A DNA stretch of 39,966 bases from an uncultured Pelagibacteraceae bacterium (GTDB taxonomy: Bacteria > Pseudomonadota > Alphaproteobacteria > Pelagibacterales > Pelagibacteraceae). The translations under genes were made by a program, and so were the position numbers. The stretch lies in assembly GCA_902624495.1 (NCBI GenBank), contig CACNYH010000004.1, positions 1 through 39,966 on the forward strand, read 5' to 3'. Positions 1-7,482 of the stretch are shown piece after piece. Positions within the stretch are counted from its first letter, which is position 1. The number at the start of each line of letters is the position of its first letter. The notes under the pieces are model-generated. The model saw only the letters and a program-made list of their open reading frames with translations. It searched no databases and had not been told where the DNA came from.

Positions 1-542
1 TTAGTAGGTTAACAGCTAGTCAATCTACGCTAACAATAAATGACTCAAGTATTACCAAATTTGAAAGAAATAAGTTAATCAATAGAGTTTTTGGTAATTC
101 AATTAAAAATTCATTCAAAACTAGAGAACTTTTTGTTCAAAATGATAAACATTCATTAGGATGTACTATTTCCCACAATGGTTACGAAAGCAATTTTGGC
201 TGTATTCATAAGAGAGAGATATATCTAGACCATAATGATAATAAGCTTAGTGGTGTTGATCATATCTTAAAAAAAAGTGATGGAATTCCTATAAGGTATG
301 TGTTTAGATTTCATTTAAATCCGAAATTAACAGCTGTTAAAACTATGAGTGGAAGTAGTGCTTTAATACAAATTTCTAAGAATAAATCCCTGATTTTTAC
401 AATTAAAAATGAAAATATTGAAATCGAAAAAGGTATATATCTTGGAGGAAGAAAGATATTAGATAATACTTGTATATCTATTTCAGGTAATCTAGTTAAT
501 AAAAACAAGTCTTTTGAATGGGATATTAAAAAAAAAATTTAG
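1..542 (+). CDS. Heparinase II/III-like protein, C-terminal fragment
   Basis: The reading frame is already open at the left edge (codons start at base 3) and runs to TAG at 540-542, so this is the last ~180 residues of a larger gene. The ORF track shows only its tail from an internal GTG at 300. The fragment has the beta-sandwich pattern typical of the heparinase II/III C-terminal domain: HNGYESNFGCIHKREIYL, a G-x-D turn, then YVFRFHLNP and a closing WDIKKKI. In Alphaproteobacteria proteins of this family often sit directly upstream of purH, and the same holds here, with a 2-nt gap to the purH start. The family includes polysaccharide lyases, but the catalytic alpha/alpha domain lies outside the window, so substrate and activity cannot be judged. 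The family call is fairly sure; the function is not. Confidence 0.7.
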   Translation, partial: SRLTASQSTLTINDSSITKFERNKLINRVFGNSIKNSFKTRELFVQNDKHSLGCTISHNGYESNFGCIHKREIYLDHNDNKLSGVDHILKKSDGIPIRYVFRFHLNPKLTAVKTMSGSSALIQISKNKSLIFTIKNENIEIEKGIYLGGRKILDNTCISISGNLVNKNKSFEWDIKKKI

Positions 543-544
543 CT

Positions 545-2095
545 ATGAATCAAAAAATTAAAAACGCTTTAGTTTCTGTGTCAGATAAGGAAAATATTAG
601 TACTTTGTTAAAAGTTCTTAAAAAATATAATATAAAAATTATTAGTTCCGGAGGAACTTACAAATCTATAAAAAAACTTGGCTACGCTTGCACTGAATTA
701 TCCAAATATACAGGATTTAGAGAAATGTTGGATGGTAGAGTAAAATCTCTTCATCCTAAAGTACATGCTGGCATCTTACATGATAGACAAAACAAGGCTC
801 ACAAGAAACAAATGTCTAAGCAAAATTTTTCTCCTATTGACTTAATTATTGTTAATTTTTACCCTTTTCAAAAAGTTGTAATGGAGACTAAAAATTCAAA
901 AGATATTGTTGAAAATATAGATATTGGAGGACCAACGATGGTTCGTGCAGCTGCCAAAAATTTTAAAAATGTAACAATAATTACAAATAAGAATGATTAT
1001 AAATCACTTATAAAAGAGTTAGAAAAGAATAAAGGTAAAACAAGTATAAAGTTTAGAGAATTTATGTCATCGAAAGCTTTTGGGTTAACCGCTTACTACG
1101 ACGCGATGATAGCTAATTGGTTTAATAACAAACTTAATATTCAGTTTCCTGAAAGAAAAACAATTTTTGGAAGAAAACTATCAAATCTAAGATATGGTGA
1201 GAACCCTCATCAAGAAAGCTCGATATACGTAAGTGATTACGATGATAAAAAACTTGGTTTAAAGCAGATCCAAGGGAAAGAATTAAGTTATAATAACTAC
1301 AATGATTTATTTGCTGGTCTAGAAATTTTAAAATCTCTTAAAGGGAAGGCAGCAACAGTGGTAATTAAACATGCAAACCCTTGTGGAGTATCTGTAAGCA
1401 AGCAACCTCTCATTAGTTTTAAAAATGCATACGAATGTGATCCAATTAGCGCCTTTGGGGGTGTTATAGCTTGTAATTATAAAATGAATAAAAAAGTTGC
1501 TAGTGAGATAACTAAAAATTTCCTTGAAGTGATATTATCAAAAGGTTTTGATAAAGATTCGCTTAAGATTTTAAAAAAAAAGAAAAATTTAAGAGTCATT
1601 GATATTTCCAATTTCAAATATAAAAATCAAATTTCTGTAAAATCTTTTGATGGATCTTTCTTGGTTCAAAATAGAAATGATGAAATTGTAAAAAAGAAAG
1701 ACTTCAAATGTGTAACAAAATTGAAACCAAGCAAAAAGGAGCTTGAAGAAATAGAGTTTGCATTTAACATTAGTAAGTACGTAAAATCTAATGCAATAGT
1801 ATTATGTAATAATTTTTCTACAATTGGCATCGGGGGCGGTCAGCCAAGTAGAGTGGATAGTTGTAAAATCGCCATCCAAAAAGCTCGAAAATTTCAGCCA
1901 ATAAAAATTTCTAATGCAATAGCAGCTTCAGATGCTTTTTTTCCATTTTCAGATGGTTTGGAACTATTAATAAAAGCCGGGGTTAAAATTGTCATTCAAC
2001 CAGGTGGATCTATTAGGGATAAAGAAATTATTAGTTATGCTAATAAAGCGAAAATAAAAATGTTATTCACTGGTATTCGACATTTCTACCATTAA
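545..2095 (+). CDS. purH: Bifunctional AICAR transformylase / IMP cyclohydrolase
   Basis: PurH catalyses the last two steps of purine synthesis: formylation of AICAR by 10-formyl-THF, then ring closure to IMP. At 516 residues it has the usual length. The N-terminal methylglyoxal-synthase-like cyclohydrolase domain (about 1-150) shows ALVSVSDK, SSGGTYKSI and DGRVKSLHPKVHAGIL. The C-terminal transformylase domain shows LRYGENPHQ, the catalytic KHANPCGVS motif, and the usual family ending FTGIRHFYH. The start ATG is 2 nt after the upstream heparinase-like stop, so the two are probably co-transcribed. The stop codon TAA (2093-2095) abuts the reverse-strand stop of phhB (2096-2098), a convergent junction with no spacer and no visible terminator hairpin. 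Confidence 0.97.
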   Translation: MNQKIKNALVSVSDKENISTLLKVLKKYNIKIISSGGTYKSIKKLGYACTELSKYTGFREMLDGRVKSLHPKVHAGILHDRQNKAHKKQMSKQNFSPIDLIIVNFYPFQKVVMETKNSKDIVENIDIGGPTMVRAAAKNFKNVTIITNKNDYKSLIKELEKNKGKTSIKFREFMSSKAFGLTAYYDAMIANWFNNKLNIQFPERKTIFGRKLSNLRYGENPHQESSIYVSDYDDKKLGLKQIQGKELSYNNYNDLFAGLEILKSLKGKAATVVIKHANPCGVSVSKQPLISFKNAYECDPISAFGGVIACNYKMNKKVASEITKNFLEVILSKGFDKDSLKILKKKKNLRVIDISNFKYKNQISVKSFDGSFLVQNRNDEIVKKKDFKCVTKLKPSKKELEEIEFAFNISKYVKSNAIVLCNNFSTIGIGGGQPSRVDSCKIAIQKARKFQPIKISNAIAASDAFFPFSDGLELLIKAGVKIVIQPGGSIRDKEIISYANKAKIKMLFTGIRHFYH

Positions 2096-2431
2096 TCAAA
2101 TTTGATCTATTTTCGCTGCTAAAATAAAATCACTTTCGGCTAAACCTTTTATTGCATGAGTGAAAATTTTTACGCTGCAATAACCCCAGCCAAAAGAAAT
2201 ATCAGGATGATGATTCTCTTTCTCGGCTATTTCACCGACTTTGTTAGTAAAGTTTTGACTTTCAATAAAGTTTTTAAATTTAAAATCTTTTTTTAAATAA
2301 TAATTTTTTTCACCGTCACTTCTCACATCCCAACCGTCTACCTTTTTCAAATATTTGTGTATCTCGCTCTTATCAAAAGGAGGAATATTTCCCTCGCAAG
2401 GTATACATTTTTTGTTTGCTAAATCACTCAT
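2096..2431 (-). CDS. phhB: Pterin-4a-carbinolamine dehydratase
   Basis: This 111-residue protein has the family core KENHHPDISFGWGYCSVKI with the active-site His-His-Pro and a later TH motif (FTHAIKGL). It dehydrates 4a-hydroxytetrahydropterin, normally to recycle the cofactor of aromatic amino-acid hydroxylases; no such hydroxylase is in the window, so the physiological partner is unknown. The N-terminus CIPCEGNIPPFDKSEI resembles the CxxCEGxxPP start of bacterial homologues, supporting the chosen ATG. That ATG lies only 4 nt downstream of the CCA end of tRNA-Gly on the same strand, with no Shine-Dalgarno sequence between. The message is therefore probably released by tRNA 3' processing and almost leaderless. 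Confidence 0.92.
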   Translation of the reverse strand: MSDLANKKCIPCEGNIPPFDKSEIHKYLKKVDGWDVRSDGEKNYYLKKDFKFKNFIESQNFTNKVGEIAEKENHHPDISFGWGYCSVKIFTHAIKGLAESDFILAAKIDQI

Positions 2432-2435
2432 ATTC

Positions 2436-2510
2436 TGGAGCGGGCAAAGGGACTTGAACCCTCGACCTTCTCGTTGGCAACGAGACGCTCTACCACTGAG
2501 CTATGCCCGC
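2436..2510 (-). tRNA. tRNA-Gly (anticodon GCC)
   Basis: Read on the reverse strand it folds as a full cloverleaf. The acceptor stem is GCGGGCA with TGCCCGC, the D arm GCTC-AGTGGTA-GAGC, the anticodon arm TCTCG-TTGCCAA-CGAGA with anticodon GCC, and the T arm GAGGG-TTCAAGT-CCCTT with one G-T pair. The discriminator base is T and the CCA is encoded (2436-2438). The body is 72 nt plus CCA. GCC reads GGU and GGC glycine codons. It is followed 4 nt later by the phhB start on the same strand. Confidence 0.97.
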
Positions 2511-2601
2511 ACTTATTAAATTATATTATAAGGCATCTAGAGTGGTCAACCTAAATAAAATGTCGCTACCAGTTAAATAAATTTTTCATTATAATGAGAC
2601 T

Positions 2602-3219
2602 ATGAAAACATTTCCAAATACTATTCCAATTTTTCCTTTAAACGGGGTTATTTATTTTCCAAAAACAAATCTCCCTTTAAACATATTCGAGCAAAGATAC
2701 TTAGATCTTGTCAACGACACTTATAATAAAGATAAACTCATGGGCATGGTTCAGTCACAAAAAAATGAAAATAAAGTTTATAAAGTTGGGTGTTTAGGAA
2801 AAATAAGTGATTTACAAAAAAGCCAGGATGGTAGAATTTTAATAAATCTAACAGGTATAACAAGATTTAATATTTTAGAGGAGGTAAAAAACAATAAATT
2901 ATACAGAGAATTCAAAGTTAATTATAAAAATTTTGAAATTGATTTAAAAAATCTAACAGAGGATCATGGAGTAGAAAATCTTATGAGCAAAGCAAAGATT
3001 TTTTTCAAGAGGAATGGTTTATTACTAAACTGGAAAGAATTTGAAAAGTTAGATAAAATGCAGAGGATCAACACTTTATCTATGATCTCGCCAGTAACTA
3101 ATGAGGAAAAGCAAAAGCTATTGGAGGCTTTAACGATTAAAGATAAAATTGAGACTTTAGAAAATATAATTAGTTTCTATTTACATGATGTAAATTTTAA
3201 TAATCAAACGGTTCAATGA
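2602..3219 (+). CDS. LON substrate-binding (N-terminal) domain protein
   Basis: This 205-residue protein matches the N-terminal PUA-like domain of Lon protease but has no AAA+ or protease domain. The opening FPLNGVIYFPKTNLPLNIFE and the RYLDLVNDTY segment are the classic family signature, followed by GCLGKISDLQ and GRILINLTGITRF. Stand-alone LON-domain proteins are common in Alphaproteobacteria near trxA, tRNA or housekeeping genes; they are thought to bind peptides or act as adaptors, but no firm function is established. The gene is single, in the + direction, with 91 bp to the tRNA on its left. It converges on rho with a 4-nt gap, and there is no room for a terminator. Family call sure; role unknown. 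Confidence 0.88.
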   Translation: MKTFPNTIPIFPLNGVIYFPKTNLPLNIFEQRYLDLVNDTYNKDKLMGMVQSQKNENKVYKVGCLGKISDLQKSQDGRILINLTGITRFNILEEVKNNKLYREFKVNYKNFEIDLKNLTEDHGVENLMSKAKIFFKRNGLLLNWKEFEKLDKMQRINTLSMISPVTNEEKQKLLEALTIKDKIETLENIISFYLHDVNFNNQTVQ

Positions 3220-3223
3220 GAAA

Positions 3224-4498
3224 TTAATTAGCTGACTTGTTCATCGAGTCAAAGAAATCTGAGTTATTCTTTGTATTTTTTAATTTCGAAATTAAAAACT
3301 CTATTCCATCCATGGTTCCCATTGGGCTTATAATTCTTCTAAGGACATTCATTTTAGATAATTCATCTTTCGCAAATAATAATTCTTCCCTTCTTGTACC
3401 AGATCTCGTTATGTCGAGCGCTGGGTAGATTCTTTTATCAGCAACTTTTCTATCTAAAATTAATTCTGAGTTTCCTGTACCTTTAAATTCTTCAAATATA
3501 ACTTCGTCCATTCTACTTCCAGTGTCTATTAATGCTGTTGAAATAATCGTTAAAGAGCCACCCTCCTCTACATTTCTCGCGGCTCCAAAGAATCTTTTAG
3601 GACGCTGAAGGGCATTAGCGTCAACGCCCCCTGTGAGAACTTTACCTGAGCTTGGTATAACAGCATTGTATGCTCTCCCTAATCTAGTAATGGAGTCTAA
3701 CAAAATAACGACATCTTTTTTGTGTTCTACCAATCTCTTTGCTTTTTCAATTACCATTTCTGCAACTGCAACGTGCCTTGAGGCCGGCTCATCAAAAGTT
3801 GAGGCAACAACCTCACCTTTAACAGATCTTTGCATATCCGTGACCTCCTCTGGTCTTTCATCGATTAAAAGAACCATCAGATAACACTCTGGGTGATTAG
3901 CTGTTATTGATTGAGCTATGTTTTGAAGAATAATTGTTTTTCCTGCTCTTGGTGGTGAAACTATTAAAGACCTTTGTCCTTTTCCGATTGGGCTAACAAG
4001 ATCAATTAGTCTAGCTGTATTGTCAGGTTTCTTCTCAATTTTAGTTGTTTCAACTTCTAACTTAATTCTCTCGTTAGGATAAAGCGGTGTTAAATTGTCA
4101 AAAGCAATTTTATTTTTTCCTTTTTCGGGATCATCAAAATTAATCTTATTTACTTTTAACAAAGCAAAATATCTTTCTGCATCTTTTGGGCCTCTTATTT
4201 CCCCTTCTACAGAGTCACCAGTCCGTAATCCAAATCTTCTTATTTGACTTGGGCTAACATAAATATCATCTGGGCCAGGAAGGTAATTAGATTCTATTGC
4301 TCTTAAAAAACCAAATCCATCTTGCAGCACCTCGAGAACACCAGTGGCTGTTATTTGCTCGTTTTTTTCTGCAAGCTTTTTAAGTATCGCGAAAAGTATT
4401 TCTTGTTTTCTTAAAGTGCTTGGATTTTCTATGCCTAGCTTTTCAGCCTCACTAATAAGTTCTGCAGGGTTTTTTTGCTTTAATTCTTGTAAATTCAT
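3224..4498 (-). CDS. rho: Transcription termination factor Rho
   Basis: Rho is the hexameric RNA helicase that terminates transcription at C-rich rut sites. The 424-residue length is normal. Domains seen: N-terminal helical domain ([19 protein letters not shown]), RNA-binding OSB fold ([32 protein letters not shown]), P-loop [17 protein letters not shown], Walker B region [15 protein letters not shown], and the secondary RNA-binding Q/R loop region with [14 protein letters not shown]. All key motifs are intact. The 183-bp upstream gap to hemG holds two TTCTAGAA palindromes and a weak hairpin, so rho probably has its own promoter rather than depending on the heme operon. A long antisense ORF (3633-3884) is a shadow. 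Confidence 0.98.
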   Translation of the reverse strand: MNLQELKQKNPAELISEAEKLGIENPSTLRKQEILFAILKKLAEKNEQITATGVLEVLQDGFGFLRAIESNYLPGPDDIYVSPSQIRRFGLRTGDSVEGEIRGPKDAERYFALLKVNKINFDDPEKGKNKIAFDNLTPLYPNERIKLEVETTKIEKKPDNTARLIDLVSPIGKGQRSLIVSPPRAGKTIILQNIAQSITANHPECYLMVLLIDERPEEVTDMQRSVKGEVVASTFDEPASRHVAVAEMVIEKAKRLVEHKKDVVILLDSITRLGRAYNAVIPSSGKVLTGGVDANALQRPKRFFGAARNVEEGGSLTIISTALIDTGSRMDEVIFEEFKGTGNSELILDRKVADKRIYPALDITRSGTRREELLFAKDELSKMNVLRRIISPMGTMDGIEFLISKLKNTKNNSDFFDSMNKSAN

Positions 4499-4681
4499 GT
4501 GATTATTGTTGATTTAAGGAATGTTCTAAAAATATATGTCTTTTTTTATAAATTTCAAGCCTGAGATTTAATTAAATTTTCTAGAAAAAGGTGAAAATTA
4601 AGCGATTTATCGATTTAAGTAATTAAATGTTAAGAAATTCTAGAAAAATTAAGGATCTTAAGCTTTTTTGATTAGATTATT
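4499..4681. promoter_or_regulatory. rho upstream region with two TTCTAGAA palindromes
   Basis: This AT-rich gap lies between the hemG stop and the rho start, both on the minus strand. It holds a 12-bp palindrome TTTTCTAGAAAA (4577-4588) and a second TTCTAGAA (4638-4645), 59 bp apart, plus the weak hairpin listed separately. The placement suits a rho promoter or operator, but no -35/-10 pair stands out. I see no open reading frame of note in it. Confidence 0.3.
4644..4661 (-). terminator. Possible weak terminator after hemG
   Basis: On the minus strand, about 20 nt after the hemG stop, TTAAG-ATC-CTTAA forms a 5-bp stem with a 3-nt loop followed by TTTTT. The stem is short and AT-rich, so termination would be weak. 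In the + direction the same repeat is followed by GCTTTTTT, but no + gene ends there. Confidence 0.3.
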
Positions 4682-5203
4682 TTACATTTCATCAAACTCT
4701 CTTATAAATTTTTTTACTTTTTGCCAATCAGTAAACTCATAAACGTTATTTGTGTTCGTAGGTCCGCTAGTGACAAACATTATAAATCTTATAACATTTT
4801 TGTTAATAAAGCCTAGTTTGGGATAGTCGATTTTACCAGCAAATACTCCAAGCTTTTTTGGGTTCCAATTAGATTTCCTTAAAAATTTTCTAATGTAGGG
4901 ATTAGTGTCAGGAGTGCTTTTCTCGAGTTTACGCGCGACAACATTTACTGAAAAGAAAGCACTCTTTTTATTATCTAAAATATATTTGTTTTTTTTAATA
5001 AATTTGTAGACCCTTGGATTATGTCTTCCATATCTAATGCTTGCACCGATTATTATCTTTTCATATTTTTCTACTTCTTTATAAAATACTTCATCTAAAG
5101 AAAGAATGTCATATGAATTTTTATTAATAGAGTTATTTTTTAATGTCTCACAAATCTTCTTTGTTTGTCCGTCAGTTGATGAATAAATTATTAAAGAACT
5201 CAT
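4682..5203 (-). CDS. hemG: Flavodoxin-type protoporphyrinogen IX dehydrogenase HemG
   Basis: HemG oxidises protoporphyrinogen IX to protoporphyrin IX with FMN, passing electrons to the respiratory quinone pool. The 173-residue protein begins with a flavodoxin FMN-phosphate loop (IIYSSTDGQTKKI) and carries the HemG-specific segments IGASIRYGRHNPR, SAFFSVNVVARKLEKSTPDTN, and YIRKFL-x-SNW, which match the E. coli enzyme closely from memory, including the long-chain insert region. It is the last gene of a hemE-hemH-hemG operon, 6 nt after hemH. Most Alphaproteobacteria use HemJ for this step, so the flavodoxin form is notable. A general flavodoxin is unlikely given the insert and the operon. Confidence 0.92.
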   Translation of the reverse strand: MSSLIIYSSTDGQTKKICETLKNNSINKNSYDILSLDEVFYKEVEKYEKIIIGASIRYGRHNPRVYKFIKKNKYILDNKKSAFFSVNVVARKLEKSTPDTNPYIRKFLRKSNWNPKKLGVFAGKIDYPKLGFINKNVIRFIMFVTSGPTNTNNVYEFTDWQKVKKFIREFDEM

Positions 5204-5209
5204 TTCTAT

Positions 5210-6205
5210 TTAGTAAATATATCTTTTTAACAAATGTTGGAGTAAATCTATATGTTGGGAACTATCGTTAAGACAAGGTATAAGATCAAAATTTTTTCCT
5301 CCGCTTTTTATAAAACTTTCCCTACCAGCCATATTTATTTCCTCTAAAGTTTCTACACAATCAGATGCAAAGCCTGGGCAAATTATAAGCAAGTTTTTTA
5401 TTCCTTGTTTTGGTAAACTTTCTAATGTTTTATCGGTATAAGGCTTTAACCATTCTTGGGGTCCGAATCTTGATTGAAATGTTGTTTTAATTTCAATTTT
5501 ATTGAATTTTTCACTCATTAGCCTGGTGGTTTTTTGACAATAGCATTGATATGGATCTCCTTTATCAAAGTAAGATTTTGGGATTCCGTGATATGAAGAA
5601 ATAATTAAATCGGGCTTCCAGGTAATTTCTTTAATTTTTTTTTCAATACTTTTTACAAGAGCATCTATGTACATTGGCTCACTTTCATAATGCGGTATAA
5701 TTTGAAGACTTGGTTGCCATCTCATATTCATTAAGGATCTATATACCTCATCACAAACTGTTGCGGTTGTTGCTGCAGCGTATTGAGGATATAAAGGTAA
5801 AATAATTATATGCTCGCAACCATCGTCTTTAAGTTTGTTCAGGCGTGAACTAATACTTGGATTGCCATAACGCATTGCAAAATCTACTACTAATCTCTCG
5901 TTTTTAATTCTATTGTTAAGCTTTTTTGCTTGCTCTCTTGTAAAGAACAATAATGGTGACTCGTTGTTTTCTTTTCTCCATATTTTTTTATAGGCTTTAG
6001 CAGTCTTTGCAGGTCTAAAAGTTAATATGAATAAGTTTAATATTATCTGCCAAATTATTGGGTTAACTTCTATCACTCTTCTATCAGATAAAAATTCTTT
6101 CAAATACTTTCTAATATCCCACCAATTTGTTGAGTCAGGTGTTCCAAGGTTAATTATAAGTATGCCTGTTTTACCAAATTTTATTTTTGGATGGTCTTCA
6201 TTCAT
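5210..6205 (-). CDS. hemH: Ferrochelatase
   Basis: Ferrochelatase inserts Fe2+ into protoporphyrin IX, the final step of protoheme synthesis. The 331-residue length is normal. Visible family motifs are GILIINLGTPDS at the N-terminus, RYGNPSI, the active-site SYHGIPKSYFDKGDPYQCYC, the region FQSRFGPQEWLKPYTD, and CPGFASDCVETLEEI with the conserved catalytic glutamate. It overlaps the end of hemE by 8 nt and is followed by hemG after 6 nt, so three consecutive late heme enzymes are translated from one message. The protein is probably a peripheral inner-membrane or soluble enzyme; no transmembrane segment is seen. Confidence 0.97.
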   Translation of the reverse strand: MNEDHPKIKFGKTGILIINLGTPDSTNWWDIRKYLKEFLSDRRVIEVNPIIWQIILNLFILTFRPAKTAKAYKKIWRKENNESPLLFFTREQAKKLNNRIKNERLVVDFAMRYGNPSISSRLNKLKDDGCEHIIILPLYPQYAAATTATVCDEVYRSLMNMRWQPSLQIIPHYESEPMYIDALVKSIEKKIKEITWKPDLIISSYHGIPKSYFDKGDPYQCYCQKTTRLMSEKFNKIEIKTTFQSRFGPQEWLKPYTDKTLESLPKQGIKNLLIICPGFASDCVETLEEINMAGRESFIKSGGKNFDLIPCLNDSSQHIDLLQHLLKRYIY

Positions 6206-7208
6206 TATAATTCCTATAAAAATTGACTAACATTTTTACTTTATCAGGATCTGTTTCTGGAAGTAAACCATGTCCAAGATTAAAAACATATGGAATATCT
6301 TTAAAAGTTTTAATGTATTTCGTCGCTGCTTTCAAAATATCTTCATTAGTTTTTAAAAATATCTTCGGATCAAGGCCTCCTTGTAAAACAACATCTCTGA
6401 GCCTGTTTCTAGCCCACTGGGGATCCAAATCAGGATCTAAATTAATTCCATTTGGTTTAACAAAATCATTAAACGCTTCATAACTCTCTTTTAAACCTTT
6501 GGGAAAACATATAGTTGGTATTTTTTTGCTTTTACAAAAATCAACTATTCTCTTATTTGGAATATAACATAAATCTTTAAGATCTTTCTCCGGTATTATG
6601 CCAGCCCAGGAGTCAAATATTTGAACTACGTCTGCTCCGGCATTTATCTGATTTTCTATATGAGCGCATAGATAATCGTTTAACTCTTCTAATGTATGGT
6701 TAATTTGTTCTTTAAACTCATTATATTTATCTAAATCTAACTTATTGTCATCTTTTTTTAATCCAAGCATATAAATCAAAAGAGTCCATGGTGCTCCAAT
6801 AAAACAAATTAACGATTTATCTTTTTCTAACTTTTTTCTTGTTATTTCAATAGCTTTATAAACTGGGTTTAATTTTTGAGAAAATTCTTTTTTACTTTTT
6901 TTCATCAAATTTTTTATACTGAACTCACTCAGCCTTGGTCCTTTATCTTTTATAAAAGTTATGTTTTGCCCTAAAGCGTATGGAGTCATTAAAATATCAG
7001 AAAAAATTATCGCTGCGTCTAAGTTAAATCTTTTAATTGGTTGTAAAGTAATTTCTGAACTTAAATTACTGTTAAGGCAGAGTTTAATGAAATCTTTATT
7101 TTTAAGTCTGATTTCTCTAAACTCAGGCAGATATCGTCCTGCTTGTCTCATAAACCATACAGATTTACAAGAAACTTTGTTATTTAAAATATTTTTCAAC
7201 TTAGTCAT
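6198..7208 (-). CDS. hemE: Uroporphyrinogen decarboxylase
   Basis: HemE removes four carboxyl groups from uroporphyrinogen III to give coproporphyrinogen III. The 336-residue protein carries the N-terminal signature SVWFMRQAGRYLPEFREIR with the substrate-binding Arg residues, FSDILMTPYALG with the catalytic Asp, FIGAPWTLLIYML, FDSWAG, and the closing NLGHGLLPETDPDKV. It is the first gene of the hemE-hemH-hemG operon and diverges from the PEP-synthase regulatory gene across a 274-bp AT-rich gap. In Caulobacter and Rickettsia hemE flanks the replication origin, which is why that gap matters. Confidence 0.98.
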   Translation of the reverse strand: MTKLKNILNNKVSCKSVWFMRQAGRYLPEFREIRLKNKDFIKLCLNSNLSSEITLQPIKRFNLDAAIIFSDILMTPYALGQNITFIKDKGPRLSEFSIKNLMKKSKKEFSQKLNPVYKAIEITRKKLEKDKSLICFIGAPWTLLIYMLGLKKDDNKLDLDKYNEFKEQINHTLEELNDYLCAHIENQINAGADVVQIFDSWAGIIPEKDLKDLCYIPNKRIVDFCKSKKIPTICFPKGLKESYEAFNDFVKPNGINLDPDLDPQWARNRLRDVVLQGGLDPKIFLKTNEDILKAATKYIKTFKDIPYVFNLGHGLLPETDPDKVKMLVNFYRNYNE

Positions 7209-7482
7209 TACTAAATAAAAGTTTTTTAAAACGTTGTTTTTGCACTAGGCTCTGTTAAATATCTATATAATTTTTTATACATATTTTATACATGCGTAAG
7301 TCAACAATTTTCCCATAAAAAACCTTTGTTTGATGACTTTATTAATCTTATAAACACTAGTAAAACAACATTATTAACATCGAATAAATTGTTAAAATGG
7401 TGTGAATTAATGTTAACCTTTTAATCAGTATTTTTTCATGATGTGAAAAAGGGTTATTTATTATTTATTAATTAACAACTTT
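7209..7482. other. Candidate chromosomal replication origin (oriC)
   Basis: This 274-bp gap between divergent hemE and the PEP-synthase/PPDK regulatory gene is very AT-rich and carries no ORF. It has several 9-mers one base from TTATNCACA: TTATACATA (7275-7283), TTATAAACA (7348-7356), TTATTAACA (7371-7379), and on the reverse strand TAATTCACA (7401-7409) and TTTTTCACA (7442-7450). TTTTATACAT is directly repeated with an 11-bp period (7273-7293), and a TTATTTATTATTTATTAATTAA tract near 7454-7475 could unwind. Origins next to hemE are known from Caulobacter and Rickettsia. No perfect DnaA box was seen, so the call depends on position and clustering. The gap must also hold both divergent promoters. 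Confidence 0.45.

Noticed and set aside
300-542. Short ORF with GTG start near the left edge
   Set aside because: The frame is open back to base 3 with heparinase-like sequence; it is only the end of a longer gene.
3237-3884. Forward-strand ORFs (63 and 83 aa) across rho
   Set aside because: Both are antisense to the well-supported rho gene and have no recognisable motif or ribosome site; typical shadows.
7380-7425. CtrA sites (TTAA-N7-TTAA) in the candidate origin
   Set aside because: Several TTAA tetramers occur (TTAATGTTAACCTTTTAA) but spacings are 2, 4 and 10, not 7.
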